Shown piece by piece: positions 5,998-9,405 of a DNA stretch of 9,405 nt. The stretch comes from JBBRNH01 sp038247465. GTDB lineage: Bacteria; Bacteroidota; Bacteroidia; Cytophagales; Spirosomataceae. The stretch's first letter is position 1. Each line of letters starts with the position of its first letter. The notes under the pieces were generated by a model, which was not told the DNA's origin, ran no database searches, and saw only the letters and a list, made by a program, of their open reading frames with translations. The stretch is from positions 1 to 9,405 of the forward strand of contig JBBRUV010000188.1 of the NCBI GenBank assembly GCA_038247465.1, in the 5' to 3' direction. The position numbers and the translations under genes are program-made.

Positions 5998-7758
5998 TTA
6001 CGCCACTTCTTTGTACTGCATCCGGTAGAGATTGGCATACACCCCGTCGTGTTGCAACAGGGCTTCGTGGTTGCCCTGCTCCACAATCTGACCTTTGTCA
6101 ACAACGATTATCTTGTCGGCCTTCTGAATTGTTGACAGCCGGTGGGCAATTACGATGGCGGTGCGGCCTTTCATAAGTTTGCCAATCGCGTTCTGAATCA
6201 ACTCTTCGGTTTCGGTATCTACCGACGAGGTGGCTTCGTCAAGCACGATGATGCGCGGGTCGTGCACCATTGCCCGCACAAACGAAATCAACTGCCGCTG
6301 CCCCACCGAGAGCGTGGCTCCGCGTTCCATCACGTTGTAGTCATAACCACCGGGCAACCGCATGATAAAGTTATGAACACCAACGAGTTTAGCCGCTTCG
6401 ACAACTGTTTCGTGCGTAATCCGGGCATCGCCGAGGGTGATGTTATTGCTGATCGTGTCTGAAAACAGAAATACATCCTGCAACACCACGCCGATATTCC
6501 GGCGCAAGGCTCCGAGTTCGTACTGATTCAGGGCTACGTCGTCAACCCGGATTTCTCCTTTGTTGATCTCGTAAAACCGGCTCAACAGGTTGATGATCGA
6601 CGACTTACCCGCCCCCGTTGCACCCACAAACGCTACGGTCTCACCTTTGTTAACGGTAAATGAGATGTCGCGCAGCACGTAGTTTTCGTCGTTGTAGGCA
6701 AACCAGACGTTCTCAAAGTCAACTTTTCCGTTGATGCGTTCCGGTTTCAGGGTGCCGGTGTTGGGCGTGAACTCGTCGCTGTCTAAAAGTTTCAGAATCC
6801 GGTCGGTGCTGACGATACCCATTTGCAGCGTATTAAAACGGTCGGCGAGCATTCGTATGGGTCTGAAAAACAGGTTGATAAACATCACGAAGGCCGTAAT
6901 TGTGCCGAATGAAACGGCCTGATTCAGCACTTCCCGTGCGCCATACCAGACCACTAAGCCCGTTGCCGCTGCTGACAGAATATCGGCCACCGGAAAATAA
7001 ATCGAGTAGTAGAGAATAGACCGGACGTTGGCATCGCGGTGGGTTTTGTTAATGGTGCGAAATTTTTCGCCTTCGATGGCTTCGCTGCTGAAAATCTGCA
7101 CAATGCTCATACCCGTAATATGCTCCTGCACAAACGAGTTAAGGTTTGCTACGGCTGCCCGCACTTCGTTGAATGATGCCTTAATTTTTTCCTTGAAAAT
7201 GTAGGTACTGATCAGCATCAGCGGCACCATTGAGAGACTGATGGCCGACAGCCGCCAGTCGGTATAAAACATGACCCCGATAATCAGCACGAGTTGCAGA
7301 ATATCGCCCGCAATGGCCGCCATGCCCTCGCTGAAAACATCGGCCAGGGTTTCGATGTCAGAAATAGTGCGCGTCACGAGCCGCCCGATGGGGGTATTGT
7401 CGAAGAATTTGAGCCGCAGTTGCAGGACTTTCTCATAAAGCTGCACCCGAATATCGCGGATAACCTGCTGCCCCAGCCACCCGGCTAAGTAGGTATTCAG
7501 AAATTGAATGCAGCCCTGCACGGCCAGCACCACAATCATAATGCCGACCATGATTGCCAGCCCGGAGTAGTCGCCGGAGGCAATTTTGTTGTCAATCGTG
7601 TACCGGATAAGTAATGGTGTGACGGGGGCCAGCACGGCACTCGTCATAATAATGGCAACGAGCAGGTAAAACCGGTTTTGGTAGGGGGCAATGAAGGCGT
7701 AAAGCCGTTTCAGAATGGCAAGGTCGAAAATACGACCGCTTTTTTGTTCGTCGTTCAC
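5998..7758 (-). CDS. ABC exporter half-transporter (fused membrane and ATPase domains)
   Basis: This 586-residue protein joins an exporter-type transmembrane domain to one nucleotide-binding domain and should work as a dimer that exports a lipid or hydrophobic compound using ATP. Six membrane segments lie between about residues 30 and 305. The ATPase part is complete: Walker A GATGAGKSS (379-387), Q-loop Gln427, signature LSVGQ (483-487), Walker B IIVLDE (503-508, catalytic Glu508), D-loop SSVD (511-514) and switch His539. The LSVGQ form, instead of LSGGQ, is shared with MdlAB- and LmrCD/YheHI-like multidrug exporters, many of them heterodimers, but no partner gene is in the window. The start is GTG at 7756-7758; an in-frame stop lies a few codons upstream with no ATG between. 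The gene follows the 51-residue protein gene by 61 bases on the same strand and may be read from that unit. The substrate cannot be told. Confidence 0.95.
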   Translation of the reverse strand: MNDEQKSGRIFDLAILKRLYAFIAPYQNRFYLLVAIIMTSAVLAPVTPLLIRYTIDNKIASGDYSGLAIMVGIMIVVLAVQGCIQFLNTYLAGWLGQQVIRDIRVQLYEKVLQLRLKFFDNTPIGRLVTRTISDIETLADVFSEGMAAIAGDILQLVLIIGVMFYTDWRLSAISLSMVPLMLISTYIFKEKIKASFNEVRAAVANLNSFVQEHITGMSIVQIFSSEAIEGEKFRTINKTHRDANVRSILYYSIYFPVADILSAAATGLVVWYGAREVLNQAVSFGTITAFVMFINLFFRPIRMLADRFNTLQMGIVSTDRILKLLDSDEFTPNTGTLKPERINGKVDFENVWFAYNDENYVLRDISFTVNKGETVAFVGATGAGKSSIINLLSRFYEINKGEIRVDDVALNQYELGALRRNIGVVLQDVFLFSDTISNNITLGDARITHETVVEAAKLVGVHNFIMRLPGGYDYNVMERGATLSVGQRQLISFVRAMVHDPRIIVLDEATSSVDTETEELIQNAIGKLMKGRTAIVIAHRLSTIQKADKIIVVDKGQIVEQGNHEALLQHDGVYANLYRMQYKEVA

Positions 7759-7819
7759 GAGCGTGTGGGGCTTTTGGGCAGGTCAGTTCGGTAAAGAAAC
7801 CGCAGCGCGGCCCGAAAAG

Positions 7820-7975
7820 TTACAGGTCGCGGGCTTTGACGCGAACGACCTTACCATCGCGGAAGATCACGAGTTCTTCGTCGTTTTTCTTGGCCTGTTC
7901 CACTACATTCTGCACGGCCCGGCGCATTCCCTGCAAAGCACGTTCGTTTTCGGGAGTCAGTTTAGGGATTTTCAT
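7820..7975 (-). CDS. 51-residue charged protein paired with the zeta-like kinase (putative antitoxin or modulator)
   Basis: This short gene begins at ATG 7973-7975 and stops at TAA 7820-7822. Its start lies inside the end of the kinase gene; the two overlap by 14 bases in different frames, which favours coupled translation. The product opens MKIPKLTPENERAL, continues as a predicted charged helix to about residue 31, and ends with a beta-like part EELVIFRDGKVVRV (33-46) and the tail KARDL. From memory, small proteins with this layout (helix, then a short strand pair with a [WF]RDGKVV-like turn) are often found beside zeta-toxin-like P-loop proteins in many phyla. I cannot name a Pfam family. 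A role as antitoxin, inhibitor or partner of the kinase is inferred from the overlap. The frame ends cleanly before the ABC gene, and its charged composition looks coding, so I think it is real despite its size. Confidence 0.75.
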   Translation of the reverse strand: MKIPKLTPENERALQGMRRAVQNVVEQAKKNDEELVIFRDGKVVRVKARDL

Positions 7976-8537
7976 ATTTTTTTATGGTTTGCCAAATCTG
8001 CTCATTAAACACATCAATGGCAAGATTCAATCCGCCCTGCGCCACAAATTCAGGTTGCGTTCCTGAGTTATTGATCACCGAAAAGTCATCGCAAATCGGG
8101 ATGTAGAGATTCACCAGATTACTCACACTGCGGTTGTACCGACGTTCAATTACGTCATTCGGAATGTTGTGGCCGCCTTTCGAGACCCGAATCGCCACCC
8201 GTTCCTGCGCCATCTCTGCCGATGCTAACCAAACGTAATACAATTTAACGCGGTAGCCTTGCCGCTGAGCGCGTTTGACGGTTTGCACGTAAGAACGGCT
8301 CGACAGTGTGGTTTCAAGCGCGAAGTCTACTGCTTTATTCATCAGGGAGTCAATGCGTTGCAGCATGATTCGTCCCGCTTCAAACGCAACCGATTCGACG
8401 TTGAACGGCGAAAGTCCCCGCGCAATTTCATCGGCATTAACAAACTCGCGGACGTTAAACTCATTCGGCAGCAGCGTGTAGGCTGCGGTGGTCTTGCCGG
8501 CCCCGTTGCAGCCGGCAAGAATATAGAGATTGGGCAT
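7962..8537 (-). CDS. Zeta-toxin-like P-loop kinase
   Basis: The 191-residue product belongs to the zeta-toxin/AAA-type P-loop NTPases. Classical zeta and PezT toxins phosphorylate UDP-N-acetylglucosamine and block cell-wall synthesis; whether this chromosomal branch does so is unknown. Walker A is GCNGAGKTT at 9-17. NADEIARGLSPFN (34-46) supplies Asp36, the expected acidic catalytic or substrate residue. DFALETTLSSRSY (71-83) matches the substrate-binding segment, followed by RVSKGGHNIP (117-126) and the arginines of ERRYNRS (131-137), likely phosphate-binding lid residues. All key positions appear intact. It is shorter than the 270-290 residue zeta toxins of Gram-positive plasmids and lacks an obvious extension. 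It starts 27 bases after the esterase stop. The 51-residue gene follows with overlap, giving the order kinase first, small partner second, the reverse of epsilon-zeta and PezA-PezT. Family is firm; toxicity is inference. Confidence 0.9.
   Translation of the reverse strand: MPNLYILAGCNGAGKTTAAYTLLPNEFNVREFVNADEIARGLSPFNVESVAFEAGRIMLQRIDSLMNKAVDFALETTLSSRSYVQTVKRAQRQGYRVKLYYVWLASAEMAQERVAIRVSKGGHNIPNDVIERRYNRSVSNLVNLYIPICDDFSVINNSGTQPEFVAQGGLNLAIDVFNEQIWQTIKKYENP
8492..8520. repeat. Perfect 10-base inverted repeat over the Walker A codons of the kinase
   Basis: TCTTGCCGGC (8492-8501) and GCCGGCAAGA (8511-8520) are exact reverse complements separated by nine bases. In the kinase mRNA this stem would start about 17 bases after the A of the start codon and cover codons 6-16. 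The GC-rich core comes from two Ala-Gly pairs both coded GCC GGC; the flanking CTT and AAG extend the match to ten. It could slow initiation or early elongation, or be a by-product of codon choice in the P-loop. Confidence 0.6.
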
Positions 8538-8564
8538 CGGTGAGTTGGTATCAGGTAATGTGGG

Positions 8565-9405
8565 TTAGTAGCGCCAGCTCGTCAAATCGGCTCCTTTGGG
8601 GGCGGTTTGCTCGAGCCGTTTCAGAATTTTGGGCAGATACAGCGTGTTGTAGCGCAGTCGGCTGATGTAGTTCGGCTGGGTTGGGTCGCCGTTCCAGCAA
8701 TGTTCGGCACGGTCGCCGTAAGCTACTTCGCCGTATGCCGCCGGGGAGCGGGTCTGTTTCAGGAAATCTTCCATCAGATACACCGCGTTGTTGAGATAAT
8801 AGTTGTCCATATCGCCACAGTAAATATGGATTTTTCCGGTGAGTTTGGGGCCGAGTTTGGGCCAGTCGCGCTTCATAATGTGCAGTAAATCATAGTGTTC
8901 GCGCCAGTAATTGGCCACCGTGCTGTCAATATCGCCGGTGGCTTTGTCCCAGATTGGTTTGGGATAGCCGTTGTCGCCCATCGGCGAATACACCGCCTGC
9001 CAGATGTCCCATTGATCGCCGGAGCGCGAATTACTGCCGAGGGCCAGTTCGCGGTGGTTCATCTGCTCTAAGGTGGTTTTCACGTGGCCGAGGTAGTTGC
9101 GGGTGCCGGGGCGCGGCACCCGTTTAAACGGCCCTTCGGTGTAATAGGCGTTTTTGTCTTTGTAAATATCAACAACGGTATAAGCCGAAAACGTAATCGG
9201 GTCGGGGCAGGCGGCAAAACAACCGTTGTATTCATCGGGGTAGAATGTTTGCACGGCCAGAGCCTCCCAGCCGCCCGTTGAGCCGCCGTACAGAAACCGC
9301 GCCCAGCCCTGCCCGATACCCCGACACTGCCGCTCGATTTCGGGGATCAGTTCGTAGGTAATGGCATCACCGTAAGGGCCGAGGTTTTCGGAGTTTACGG
9401 CATAC
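8565..9405 (-). CDS. Alpha/beta-hydrolase putative esterase, 5' end off the window
   Basis: The frame is open from the right edge to TAA at 8565-8567, giving 279 visible residues with the C-terminus complete. The fragment opens YAVNSENLGPYGDAI and carries the nucleophile elbow LYGGSTGGWEAL, whose Ser42 (visible numbering) is the likely catalytic serine. FAACPDPITF follows at about 63-72. The acid is probably one of the aspartates in YCGDMDNYY (about 195-203), and His235 in RAEHCWNGD is the likely catalytic histidine. This is the pattern of esterase-D/enterochelin-esterase-like hydrolases, which cleave esters of sugars, acyl groups or siderophores. An internal GTG at 9252-9254 could be mistaken for the start, but it lies after the nucleophile, so the true start is beyond the window. 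A signal peptide cannot be judged. The kinase gene follows 27 bases downstream on the same strand. The substrate is unknown. Confidence 0.88.
   Translation of the reverse strand, partial: YAVNSENLGPYGDAITYELIPEIERQCRGIGQGWARFLYGGSTGGWEALAVQTFYPDEYNGCFAACPDPITFSAYTVVDIYKDKNAYYTEGPFKRVPRPGTRNYLGHVKTTLEQMNHRELALGSNSRSGDQWDIWQAVYSPMGDNGYPKPIWDKATGDIDSTVANYWREHYDLLHIMKRDWPKLGPKLTGKIHIYCGDMDNYYLNNAVYLMEDFLKQTRSPAAYGEVAYGDRAEHCWNGDPTQPNYISRLRYNTLYLPKILKRLEQTAPKGADLTSWRY

Noticed and set aside
7791..7810. Terminator after the 51-residue gene (CCGC-AGC-GCGG hairpin with a T-rich tail on the minus strand)
   Set aside because: The stem is only four pairs and the tail is broken by other bases; too weak to call.
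7715..8066. Plus-strand frames of 76-97 codons antisense to the kinase end, the small gene and the ABC start
   Set aside because: They are mirror frames of genes supported by family motifs on the minus strand.
8565..9254. A 229-residue protein starting at the internal GTG 9252-9254
   Set aside because: The same frame continues upstream to the window edge and contains the GGSTGG nucleophile motif, so the real start is off the window.
1..9405. CRISPR array, tRNA or rRNA genes, phage structural genes
   Set aside because: No regularly spaced repeats, tRNA-like cloverleaf or rRNA-like sequence was seen, and all long frames fit other families.

Overview
The window looks like chromosomal DNA of a Bacteroidota bacterium, most likely a Spirosoma-like member of the Cytophagales. 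The evidence is a TonB-dependent receptor with an N-terminal carboxypeptidase-regulatory-like domain, a CreD-type protein with a C-terminal region typical of the phylum, the general absence of Shine-Dalgarno sequences before start codons, and -7/-33-like promoter elements of the Bacteroidota kind. The lineage call rests on recognition of protein styles, not on a database search.

Layout from left to right. Positions 1 to about 1185 are the 5' part of an ISL3-family insertion sequence read on the minus strand; it is visibly AT-richer than the rest. Its transposase is split by a one-base frame change next to an odd GC-rich stretch, and its C-terminal end lies off the window. A 340-base leader region (1186-1527) follows, with palindromic elements and one doubtful 59-codon ORF. 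Next comes a plus-strand group: an outer-membrane TonB-dependent receptor (1528-3939), a terminator-like hairpin and a candidate promoter, then a tight pair made of the inner-membrane protein CreD (4052-5437) and a DinB/YfiT-like metal-binding protein (5450-5974).

From 5998 onward all genes are on the minus strand. In transcription order they are a 5'-truncated alpha/beta-hydrolase esterase (8565 to the window end), a zeta-toxin-like P-loop kinase (7962-8537), a 51-residue charged protein overlapping its end by 14 bases (7820-7975), and a half-size ABC exporter (5998-7758). The DinB and ABC genes converge with only 23 bases between them.

The envelope theme is clear: outer-membrane receptor, inner-membrane CreD and exporter. 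The least conventional element is the kinase plus small-protein pair, which has the layout of a reversed-order toxin-antitoxin or kinase-modulator module. The small gene is short enough to be missed by ordinary gene calling. No tRNA, rRNA, CRISPR array or phage structural gene was seen.
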